From positions 8,219,823 through 8,283,822 of the forward strand of contig JASKMD010000031.1 of NCBI GenBank assembly GCA_030144725.1: a stretch of DNA of 64,000 nt, given 5' to 3'. Below are positions 57,001-64,000 of the stretch, piece after piece. Each line of letters opens with the position of its first letter. The stretch's first letter is position 1. Under the pieces are notes generated by a model. The model saw only the letters and a list, made by a program, of their open reading frames with translations. It was not told where the DNA came from and ran no database searches. This stretch comes from Haematococcus lacustris. Lineage: Eukaryota; Chlorophyta; Chlorophyceae; Chlamydomonadales; Haematococcaceae. A program made the translations under genes and the position numbers.

Positions 57001-58149
57001 AGAGTGCTGCCTGAACTGGCGTGGCCATGTTGCCTGAACGTTCGACTGAAATGTTGCTAAGCAGTGCAGTCAGCACTGCAGGAGCTGAGTAGCAAGTGGG
57101 CAGGCAGGCAGCACCCTCAGCATCACCAGCTAAATGTCACAATGATGAGGCAACAGGGCATGCCGTTGCAATCACATCTCAGCACACCAATACTAGCCAC
57201 CCTCAACTCTTCTGTTGCGTGCAACTGTCAGTCAATCAGTCCATGGCACATGGCACTGCTCATGCCCCTCTCTGGGGTGAAGAGTCAGCCATGTGGCCAC
57301 CTGGTGCTCTGCATCCAGGCGTGGAGGGTGCAGGGGGCTGCAGCTTGGGAGCAAGCCATGATGGGCTCACGTCTGATGTTACGGCGCCACCCTGCCAGGC
57401 AAGTGTGGCGCACGGCACTGCACAACACATGTCAGTGCGGAGCGAGTTTTGACCCAACCCACTGAAAGTCCATGCTGTGGCCGCAGGCAGCTTTGCTTGC
57501 ACCGCCGGGCACCCCTGACACTGGCAGCACCGCATCACTGCACAGCCAGCCTGCTACCCTAGCCAGCTGCCCAGCCCCCTGCCTCGCCCTTGGTGGCGAT
57601 TCCGCTAGCAGTCCAGAGCCAGCTGGAGGGCAGCAGGACGATGCACTCAGCTCTGACGCGGAGGAGGTGTCCTTGCCCCTCAGCGGAGCGGGTCTAGCAG
57701 CTGGCCCCTTGCCACTGCCCAGCTGGGTGAACGATATGGTCAACCGTGCTAACGAGGTGCAGCTGAGTCTGCAACACAACCCCGCCAACTGGGATAGGGC
57801 CCCAGAGCCTAGGTCAGATGATGCCAGCCACTACCTGCTCAGCTTCATCTCCCAACCCGCACCGGCAGTGGACTGGAAGGAGCAGACCATGGAGTTTGTC
57901 ATCCCTGTGGTGTGTGTCCCTCATGATGGACTCCCCAGCCAGCACCAGCTCCCTCCACCCTTACTCATTAGGAGCACGCAGGACCATCAGCTGGCGGTGG
58001 TGTGGCAGCCGCCTGACTGGCCCTGGTCCAGCGTGCAGCAGCACTGGGAGAGGGTGGTGTGGACAGCCCTCACACAAGGGCACATGGTAGTGGGCTTGAA
58101 GGCAGGCGGCAATGCTTGCCATGAAGCAGGTGTCAGCATCAGCCCATGA
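48043..58149 (+). CDS. Right-arm SIM/PWSS-module gene (split)
   Basis: This is the more complete copy of the distal gene; its product family is unknown to me. Candidate exons: 48043-48093 (start MARTKSNV), 48239-48584 (proline-rich, phase 0 to 1), about 48868-49025 (PSQPAA repeats), 49219-49996 (module 1), 50369-51077 (module 2), 51399-51935, 52726-52863, cassette exons between 53000 and 57100 including SIM exons 54250-54345 and 55770-55865, and a last exon from about 57488 to a TGA at 58147-58149 with module 3. VIDLT motifs suggest SUMO binding; disordered linkers suggest a scaffold. Those roles are inference. The exact start codon and several cassette exons are uncertain. Confidence 0.5.
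48239..48584 (+). CDS. Proline-rich exon 2, right SIM/PWSS gene
   Basis: 346 nt between CTGTAG and CAAG|GTATGC, in phase with exon 1. It encodes QSNNEPAKERST followed by proline-rich sequence with LESDRSSRLSRTQPYSP. Equal length in the left arm supports it. Confidence 0.45.
49219..49996 (+). CDS. PWSS-module exon 1, right copy
   Basis: Runs from GTGCGCAG to CTCAG|GTGAGG. It encodes MPTHPPVEEAPEVQPL, a helical stretch (RFLDLMATAGSEVILDS), and the module PVICIPS, LPPPFLARF, WKMLWKAPSFPWSS, VLGLRAAGS. The linker ends KEGRQDCS. No known family matches. Confidence 0.5.
50369..51077 (+). CDS. PWSS-module exon 2, right copy only
   Basis: Starts after GCTTGCAG and ends at CTCAG|GTGAGG. It repeats the module with changes (PVICMPC, LPPPFLVRI, WEMLLKASSFPWSS, VVLWLRAAAS) and the KEGRQDCS linker. 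The left arm has only one such exon, whose downstream intron resembles the region after this exon, as expected if unequal exchange removed one copy there. Confidence 0.5.
51399..51935 (+). CDS. 537-nt exon of right SIM/PWSS gene
   Basis: Between GCATGCAG and CCCAG|GTCAGT. Its middle, missing in the left arm, looks like a folded domain (KESTIKKWFCNLPNKLKWQL; later NNWTLCAKTSTTVTAWVRR) that I cannot name. The edges are Ala-rich. Confidence 0.5.
52726..52863 (+). CDS. 138-nt exon of right SIM/PWSS gene
   Basis: Between CTTTCAG and GCCAG|GTGAGC, same length as the left copy. Encodes a basic patch (GAGFKRNISDTGQGNAKRQC). Confidence 0.4.
54250..54345 (+). CDS. SIM exon, right cassette 1
   Basis: 96 nt between ATGCAG and GCCAG|GTGAGT. 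The core reads DVIEVIDLTQDEP, with two overlapping hydrophobic cores (DVIEV and VIDLT) after a 9-nt internal duplication relative to the left copies. A good SUMO-interacting motif candidate. Confidence 0.5.
55770..55865 (+). CDS. SIM exon, right cassette 2
   Basis: Exactly 1520 bases after the first right-arm SIM exon, with the same splice sites. The core reads DVFEVIDLTHDEP. Confidence 0.5.
57488..58149 (+). CDS. Terminal exon of right SIM/PWSS gene with module 3
   Basis: Follows a CCGCAG acceptor (start approximate) and ends at TGA. After a Ser/Ala-rich part it carries a third module: VIPVVCVPHDG, LPPPLLIR, WQPPDWPWSS, W-E-R-VVW, MVVGLKAGGN. The module is thus found at least three times in one gene and here forms the C-terminus. 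Confidence 0.5.
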
Positions 58150-58363
58150 TGCCCGTGATCCCGTACTGTAGTATGTTTAGCAAAGCAGGATGCCGCTACT
58201 GTTCACCTCCTTTTGTCTTGCTTGTCTTAGGTATTTGTAGCTTGCAGGAGGCTGCCTTAGTACTACTGCATTGCTGCGACGCTGCTGGCCGGCTGGGATG
58301 TTGTATTGTATGATGTATTGTTTATTGGGCAGATGCATTATCATAGCAGGGACTTGTTAGTTA

Positions 58364-58368
58364 TGTAA
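58364..58368 (+). terminator. TGTAA polyadenylation-type signal
   Basis: TGTAA lies 215 nt after the stop at 58149. TGTAA is the usual poly-A signal of chlorophycean green algae. A single pentamer is weak evidence alone. Confidence 0.35.
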
Positions 58369-58499
58369 GCGCGTGATGACTCCGTATCCTCACATCATGA
58401 CCGTCTTGCATTTCTTCATCATGTTTTGTTCTGTGTGTGGTGTCACCTCTGTGGTGTGTTCACATCAGGCAATAGTCTGCGCCCTGCTTTATCGTACTC

Positions 58500-59170
58500 T
58501 CAGTCCAGCGCCCGCACCATCACCATCATGACATCGCCATCATCACCATCGCCACCGGCAGCGCCATCATCACCTTCGCTAGTGCCAGCGCCATCATCGC
58601 CACCATGGCCATCACCGCCATTGCCATCACATTACACAATGACGGTCATCATCCAAGCCCTCGGCCCCTACCTTGCACCCTCCAGTCGTTCACCACATCT
58701 GCCCTATATCTCTTGCCGTCTGGCCCCTTCCCTCTTGTGACGGGACGGTGCTTTCACTGTGTAAAGTTACATTCCCATGCAAATGGCATGGGCACCTTCC
58801 GCCATGTCCGCCACCTCCTCCTGCTAGCAGCCCGTGCGGACATATGGCATATCGCGCAGCCATGTCCACCACCTCCTCCTGCTAGCAGCCCACGCGGACA
58901 TATGGCATATCGCGCAGCCATGTCCACCACCTCCTCCTGCTCACATCGTATCTCTTGCTCACCTCCTGCTCACCTCCACCTCCTTTTTCACCTCCACCTC
59001 CATCTTCTACTACACCTCCGCCTCCTTCTTCACCTCCATCTCTACCTCCATCTTCACCTCCACCTCCATCCTCACCTCCACCTCCTTCTTTACCTACACT
59101 TGCCTCTTCACCTACTCCCCACCCCCATCGCCACATACACCCCCATCTCCATCTCCACCCTTACCCTCAT
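58500..59170. repeat. Trinucleotide, 58-bp and CACCTCC simple repeats
   Basis: 58510-58640 is a CATCAC/GCCATC-type repeat. 58803-58950 holds two and a half 58-bp units (CATGTCCACCACCTCCTCC start, CATATGGCATATCGCGCAGC end). 58950-59170 is a one-sided pyrimidine tract built from CACCTCC. No gene is supported. Confidence 0.85.
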
Positions 59171-59179
59171 CTTCGACCT

Positions 59180-59735
59180 GGACCCTCGTTGGTCACCCTA
59201 CCTCCCCTAGCCCCTCCTTGAAGCTCAGCCTTTGACCCTCCCCCTCCTGCCTCCCTTAGCCCCTCACCCTCCTGGACCCCTCGTTGGTCACCCTACCTCC
59301 TCCAGCCCCTCCTTCAAGCTCAGCCTTTGACCCTCCCCCTCCTGCCTCCCTTAGCCCCTCCCCCACCTGGACCCCTCGTTGGTCACCCTACCTCCTCCAG
59401 CCCCTCCTTCAAGCTCAGCCTTTGACCCTCCCCCTCCTCCCTCCCTTAGCCCCTCCCCCACCTGGACCCCTCGTTGGTCACCCTACCTCCTCCAGCCCCT
59501 CCTTCAAGCTCAGCCTTTGACCCTCCCCCTCCTCCCTCCCTCAGCCCCTCCCCCACCTGGACCCCTCGTTGGTCACCCTACCTCCTCCAGCCCCTCCTTC
59601 AAGCTCAGCCTTTGACGCTCTCCCTCCTCCCTCCCTTAGCCCCTCACCCACCTGGACCCCTCGTTGGCCACCCTACTTCCTCCAGCCCATCCCTTCAAGC
59701 TCAGCCTTTGACCCTCATGCCTCCCTTGAGGACGT
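59180..59735. repeat. 95-bp minisatellite, about six units
   Basis: Units start near 59189, 59284, 59379, 59474, 59569 and 59664, each with ACCCCTCGTTGGTCACCCTA. Since 95 is not a multiple of three the frame shifts with each unit, which argues against coding. Confidence 0.92.
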
Positions 59736-60707
59736 GTCGCAGTATTTACCTCTTCTCTATAAGCTCCTTTTCCTTTGGTCCCAGAGTTCTCTTCTCCTAG
59801 TTTATTTCCCTCTTTTGCTTTACGTTCAGTCCAACTCTTCGGCTTTCTACCTTTGGAGGTTGGCTTGTATCCATCCAAGCCCTGCCTCTTCAGTGTAACA
59901 ACTACTACTACCTTCCACCTACACTACTGCCTGGCCCCAGTGACAGGGATGTAGCTTACAGTTGGCATGACACCCTGTGGCCCAGGCGATAGCCAACATG
60001 TCAAGGCGGCATCACAAGTTGCATGAGGCTCGTGGGTGTGTGCAAGCCAGGCCCGTATGCCTACACGCATGGGTTGTGACTTGCGTGCCGAAGCCACCGA
60101 GCAGTGAAGGCAGCTACACTGGGCACACTGGGCCACAGGGTCCAGTCATGAGGCCTGCTGACAGCTCAACCATCCACAAGCTCAGGCAGGCCCTTGGCCC
60201 TGACCTGCCACATCCTGACAACTGCAGCCTGCCTAGCTTGGGGCTGGGACTGCAGCTGGTGGATGTGCGAGTGCTGCCTGCCTGCCCACTTGCTGCCCAG
60301 CCCCTGCAGCCAACAAGGCCAGGCGCATGAGGCTGTGCTGGTGTGATGTGGGCACCTGAGGCCAGCAGACCTGCCAGTTCCCAGCCACCCCACCACACAT
60401 GGCTGGTGGCGCCCCTTCTCTGAAGTGTGGGCAGTTGGGGGTAGGGTGGAGGCACGACCAGCATGGCGGCTAGCGGACCCCGCACCCCCACACAGGGCTG
60501 TTGGAAGGCTTGTGGGGCACATGCAAGGTTTGTGGGTCAATGAGTTGCGCCAAACATGTGGCAGGGAGTTTGAGCCAGGTCTTGCTGCGGCCCGTAGCCC
60601 AGCAGCTGGCAGTTGAGTGGATGTGGCCAGGGTCCTAACTGCTGCCAGGGGTCCCACCAACTCCTCTTGCATGGGGTCATGGACTGTATGCATGACGTAG
60701 TCAGGAA
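59736..60707. other. Intergenic stretch with a cassette fragment
   Basis: About 60180-60360 resembles the intron part of the SIM/PWSS cassettes in left-arm orientation (GTGCTGCCTGCCTGCCCA and CCCCTGCAGCCA...AAGGCCAGGCGCATGAG). Otherwise I see nothing. Confidence 0.45.
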
Positions 60708-60789
60708 GGGGAGTGAGGCTTAGCGGAGGGAGGCAGGCAGCGGCCTCACCCAGCGCACGGATCTCACGAAGGTGGGGTGCTGCCATGGC
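60708..60789. repeat. 82-bp direct repeat, copy 1
   Basis: GGGGAGTGAGGC to GGTGGGGTGCTGCCATGGC, matched with a few changes by 61845-61926. The two copies flank about 1.05 kb of different composition. Confidence 0.85.
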
Positions 60790-61250
60790 TTAGCGGAGGG
60801 AGGCTTAGCGGAGCGATATGCTATGTTAAAGGCTGCTAGCTGGCGATGGCTGGCTGGCATGGCTACATCGCTAACATCACTATGCCTCTTTTGCGTATTG
60901 CGTTTGCGACGAATGAGGCTGCGATTTGCTCCTGGCTGCTCCTGGCTGCTCCTGGCTGCTAGCTCCTGCGATATGCGTGTGCTGTGTACAGTGCTGCCTC
61001 TTGATCCTATCGCCTGACATGATTGCTATGGCTGGTCGCGAATGCTGTAAGGCTCCTGGCTAGAGATGGCTGTCTAGCTCGTGGCTACCCTTCTCGCGAC
61101 GATGTCCTGTTCGCTGCTCCTGGCTGCCCCTGGCTGTCATTATAGCTTGGTGGGGCAGTCTGGATGCCCTTCGCGATTCCTTTGCTTCCTCCGCGGTTCT
61201 TTTGCGAAACCCCCATGCAAGCCTCCATGCATGTTTTCCATGCCACAGTT

Positions 61251-61525
61251 GACCCTCCGCAGGGTCAGGAATGCCTATATCGTCTGACCCTCCGCAGGGT
61301 CACGTAACCCTGCGGAGGGTCACGTCTGACCCTGCGCAGGGTCAAGCCACCCCCCCTAAGGCCAAGAGGGGTACTTAACCCTGCGCAGGGTCACAAAACC
61401 CTGTGGAGGGTCACGTCTGACCCTGCGGAGGGTCACAAAACCCTGCGGAGGGTCACCTCTGACCCTGCGGAGGGTCAAGTCACCCCCCCTTTGGGCAAGA
61501 GGGGTACTAAACCCTCCGCAGGGTC
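61251..61525. repeat. Cluster of ten 16-bp palindromes
   Basis: Ten units of RACCCTSYGSAGGGTC start at 61251, 61286, 61306, 61328, 61377, 61397, 61419, 61439, 61461 and 61510. The G/C pairs in the loop vary together in most units (TCCGCA, TGCGGA, TGCGCA), so most stay palindromic. Two longer units share a C8 run and AAGAGGGGTACT. Confidence 0.9.
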
Positions 61526-61844
61526 ACCTAAAGTGGGCCATAACTTATCACTGGCTTGGACTTTTTGCATGCCACCTACTAGGTTGGGCAGCTGTAACCA
61601 CCCTCTACAATCGCTCATACTCACAATTCATGAAAAGTCACTTTGGTCACTCGGTGCCAACTCCCTTAGCCAAAATCAGGGTCACAACCCTACACCTGGT
61701 CCAGCAACTCCCCAACGACTGAGAATAACACTTTGGCCCGAGAGAGTCTTGTACTCCCCTAGGTCACAGCAGCCTACATACCAAGTTTCAGAACTCAACT
61801 CTCAGGTTTTCCAAGCCAGCCAGGCCTTAATTTGCCGGAGTGCA

Positions 61845-61926
61845 GGGGAGTGAGGCATACCGGAGGGAGGCAGGCAGCGGCCTCACCCAGCGCACGGATC
61901 TCAGTAAGGTGGGGTGCTGCCATGGC
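61845..61926. repeat. 82-bp direct repeat, copy 2
   Basis: Second copy of 60708-60789. The first copy is followed by two further short pieces of the repeat (TTAGCGGAGGGAGGC), so local slippage has also acted there. Confidence 0.85.
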
Positions 61927-62336
61927 CGCACTCAGACCTCTGCCGCTGAGCCCTGTGGGGTACCCTCCCTCTCCTCCCTCCCAGGATGTGTGTTACCCAC
62001 CCTCCCTCCCATCCTTACCCGCCTTCACCCCATCCCCCCTTACCACTCCCTTTTCACCCCTCCCCCTCCCCTTCTAGTGGGCTATCCCGGCCGCGCCAAG
62101 GATTGATCCTGGCGCCAGCAAATGACTGTGGTACAGCACACACATCCTGCTGCTAGCGCAAACACACCTCAGGCCCCCCTTGGGCTCCCGCGCACCATCC
62201 GCACACCTGCAGCCCCTACAATGCCATGCACCAGCCATCACCTCCCACCCTGCTCTTCAGCTGTGTTAGCTGTCTTCAGCTGTGTGAAGCCAAGTGCATG
62301 TTTGTGCAAGTCCTGCGATGCGCACATAGCTCAATA

Positions 62337-64000
62337 GGGCCTCCACTTGAGGCTGGGCACTAGGGACCACTAGCGGGACTACTCAAAATGGTGTTATGGA
62401 GCTGTGTGGAGGTATGTTCCCATGCACATGGCACATGCACATGGCATGGGCTGCCTTACCACCTAAACTATTGCCTGACCCCTGAGGGCTATAGTGCAGA
62501 GTTGGCATGACATGCATGTACTAATCGTAAGCTGATGACAGCTCAAAAAGGGGGGATGTCGCACTTCTGTGCCACAGCAGGCTGCTGCTGCTGCTGCTGC
62601 TGGGCCTTGGGTGGCTTGTCTCGCACCCTCTTGTAGCCCAGGCCAGGGTACTCCTTGCCCTTGGCTGGCAGAGCTGTCTGCTCTGGCCACCAGCACAGCT
62701 CAAGCGGCCGCCACCTGCTCTCCCCAATCCGCTTCATGTTCCGCGCTGCAGTACAGTCCCTGTCCAGCCACCTGCCTGGCTGTGGTGCTGGCTTTGCTTT
62801 AGCAGCCTTGCCCTTGCCCTCAATGGGCTGGCTGGGCTCAGCTGCCTGCTCAGCCTCAGTGCGCTTGCTGTGCTTGGCTGGCGGGGAAGTGCTGGGCCCA
62901 GGCTCTGAGGTTGCAGGCTGTGTGGCTTCCTGGCTGCTGCATGGGTGCTGCGGGGGCTTGCGTGGGGCCACTACCAGTCACCACAACACCCCGCACTGGC
63001 TGCTCACGCTGTTGGCTACAGGCTGTGCGCAGCAGGGGGGCTTGGGGCTGCTGGGGGCTTCCAGTCTGGCTCCTGGCTCCTGGCTCGAACAGAACTGGCA
63101 CACACTGCTAGCAACTTGCTATCGCAAAAGCTGCCTCCAAAAACATTTCCCCTGCAGCCCAGCCCCTCCGGAGTCTGGGCTATGATAAACGCCTGCATGT
63201 GGTGGCTGTGCCCACAGGCACTCCCCAGCAGCCTGTGGCTCCCGGCCCGCCTAATTTGCTTCACTGGCAAACAGTGCTACAGTGTGCCTGGCTGCAGACA
63301 ACACCCCACCCTGCTGCTCCCGCAGACACCACTGCTGCTGCCCGTGTGGAGAAGTGGCACTCCTTGCGGCATCCTGAGCTCAGCATCTGCAGCCAACGCC
63401 TCCTTGCACACACCTCCTGGGACACACTTCCTGCCACAGCTCCTGCGACACCTCCTGGCTGGCTACCCCCTGTACCCATACCCCCTTCACTGTCCCTCAC
63501 CCACCACACTTGTCCCCCTAACCCATCCTTGTTGCACCAAGGTATAATCCTGCCACCACAATGCAAAATGCGTGTTTGTGCAGAGCTTGAGGGGCGCACA
63601 TAACTGAATGTGTGGGGGCAGGCCTAGTCTCTTCCGTCAATGTGCCCACCTTGCGTTGTTAACTGTCCAACTTCAGCCCACACACCACAGCAGCTGGTGT
63701 CCGCTGCCATCCTATTCAGCCCTGCCTGACTGCGGTGCACACAGTGCCTGGCTGCAAACTCAGCCCTACCCAGCTGCTGCTGCTGCTGACCCTGCTCTCT
63801 GTGTGTTTGTTGGCACTGCTTGTGGCATCCTGAGCTCAACAGTTGGAGTAGAGACTCACGTATGTGCAAGTAACTTTGCTCAAATGCGTCAGGGCTGATT
63901 CGTCAAATCGGAAAGCTGAGCGGCATTTGCAGCATTGAGAGCAGCCTGCAGGCTTAACAACAACGCGCACTGGTACGCTGCTCGAATATTGCCCGTTGCT
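62337..64000. repeat. Partial third copy of the spacer, mosaic orientation
   Basis: 62337-62440 matches left-arm spacer 12497-12590 in the same orientation, while 63470-64000 matches right-arm spacer 28740-29430 in the same orientation. It is therefore a rearranged mosaic of the spacer, cut by the window edge. Confidence 0.7.
62543..62971 (-). pseudogene. TnpB/Fanzor-like C-terminal remnant
   Basis: The 142-codon frame reads PSTSPPAKHSKRTEAEQAAE, then RWLDRDCTAARNMKRIGE, then PAKGKEYPGLGYKRVRD and a poly-Gln tail. DRDxxAARN fits the last RuvC motif of TnpB/OrfB-type nucleases (usually DRDxNAAxN), to which eukaryotic Fanzors belong; here Thr replaces Asn. No upstream RuvC I/II or zinc-ribbon cysteines are readable in frame, so I take it as a broken remnant. 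It could instead be an unrelated repetitive host gene tail. Confidence 0.45.

Larger units (their letters stand above)
20666..57100. repeat. Right arm of giant inverted duplication (interrupted)
   Basis: This is the inverted copy of 1-20165. It is longer because about 15.9 kb (31410-47336) with the retrotransposon and a GC-rich minisatellite splits it, and because it has an extra module exon around 50100-51080 and longer tandem cassettes. Collinearity is broken near 31400 and resumes near 47340, where the sequence again mirrors left-arm positions 9440 and downward. The outer limit is approximate because both arms end in tandem cassettes. Confidence 0.9.
53000..57100 (+). repeat. Tandem 1.5-1.7 kb exon cassettes, right arm
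   Basis: Three copies with marker starts at 53384, 54895 and 56635 (periods 1511 and 1740). The longer second period comes from an extra segment at about 55955-56200 with a CTG/CCG microsatellite. Each cassette has the acidic PDQGPEDMEVAPAALPE-type exon and the PAGGAAAAAGLGTAEE exon; the first two are followed by SIM exons. Confidence 0.8.

Noticed and set aside
59284..59898. Overlapping 78-109-codon Pro/Ser-rich frames
   Set aside because: They are the 95-bp minisatellite read in rotating frames.
61251..61525. CRISPR-like array
   Set aside because: Units are 16-bp palindromes with irregular 4-48-bp spacing and no unique spacers of constant length; the DNA is eukaryotic.
1..64000. tRNA, rRNA or telomere repeats
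   Set aside because: I found no cloverleaf with A/B boxes, no rRNA core and no TTTTAGGG or TTTAGGG arrays on reading both strands; a tRNAscan or Rfam search would be more sensitive.

Overview
This window is eukaryotic nuclear DNA, most likely from a chlorophycean green alga. Evidence includes GC-rich, CAG/CTG-saturated sequence, split genes with GTGAGT-type donors, a TGTAA polyadenylation-type signal after one gene, many minisatellites, and a 500-N scaffold gap. The repeat style and the tail of a TnpB/Fanzor-like protein make me think of Haematococcus; that genus call is inference. I see no operons, CRISPR array, rRNA or tRNA genes. Many long open frames are by-products of repeat composition.

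Layout: the window is dominated by a very large inverted duplication (imperfect palindrome) centred on the gap at 20166-20665. Left arm 1-20165 is mirrored by right arm 20666 to about 57100; near the centre mirrored coordinates sum to 40833. Each arm carries the same two genes. (1) Proximal: the C-terminal half of a divergent dynein heavy chain (+ in the left arm, - in the right), so the two copies run tail to tail into the gap. (2) Distal: a split gene for a mostly disordered protein (- in the left arm, cut by the window edge; + in the right arm, 48043-58149). It has copies of an unrecognised PWSS-containing module and tandem exon cassettes, two of which per arm carry a textbook SUMO-interacting motif (VIDLT). 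The arms differ in cassette spacing, one module copy, an in-frame 342-nt exon difference and mobile-element content. AT-rich islands separate the two genes in each arm.

The right arm is split by about 15.9 kb (31410-47336) absent from the left arm. Inside it lies a 14.2-kb non-LTR retrotransposon (31502-45747) with a 14-bp target-site duplication and a (TTC)n tail. Its polyprotein holds, in order: a 15-residue repeat region, RG-rich segment, a 2A peptide (GDVEVNPGP), two tandem Josephin-type cysteine protease domains with complete catalytic residues, an APE endonuclease, reverse transcriptase (YADD), a PHD finger, RNase H, a CCHC zinc knuckle and a PD-(D/E)xK restriction-like endonuclease. 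APE plus RLE in one element matches the Dualen/RandI type of Chlamydomonas. The 2A followed by a deubiquitinase pair is the most striking system here. A 345-bp MITE (30321-30665) with a TA duplication has an empty allele in the left arm.

The right end (58150-64000) is repeat-rich: a 58-bp repeat, a 95-bp minisatellite, a cluster of ten 16-bp palindromes, an 82-bp direct repeat flanking about 1.05 kb, a TnpB/Fanzor-like C-terminal remnant, and a partial third copy of the spacer seen in both arms.
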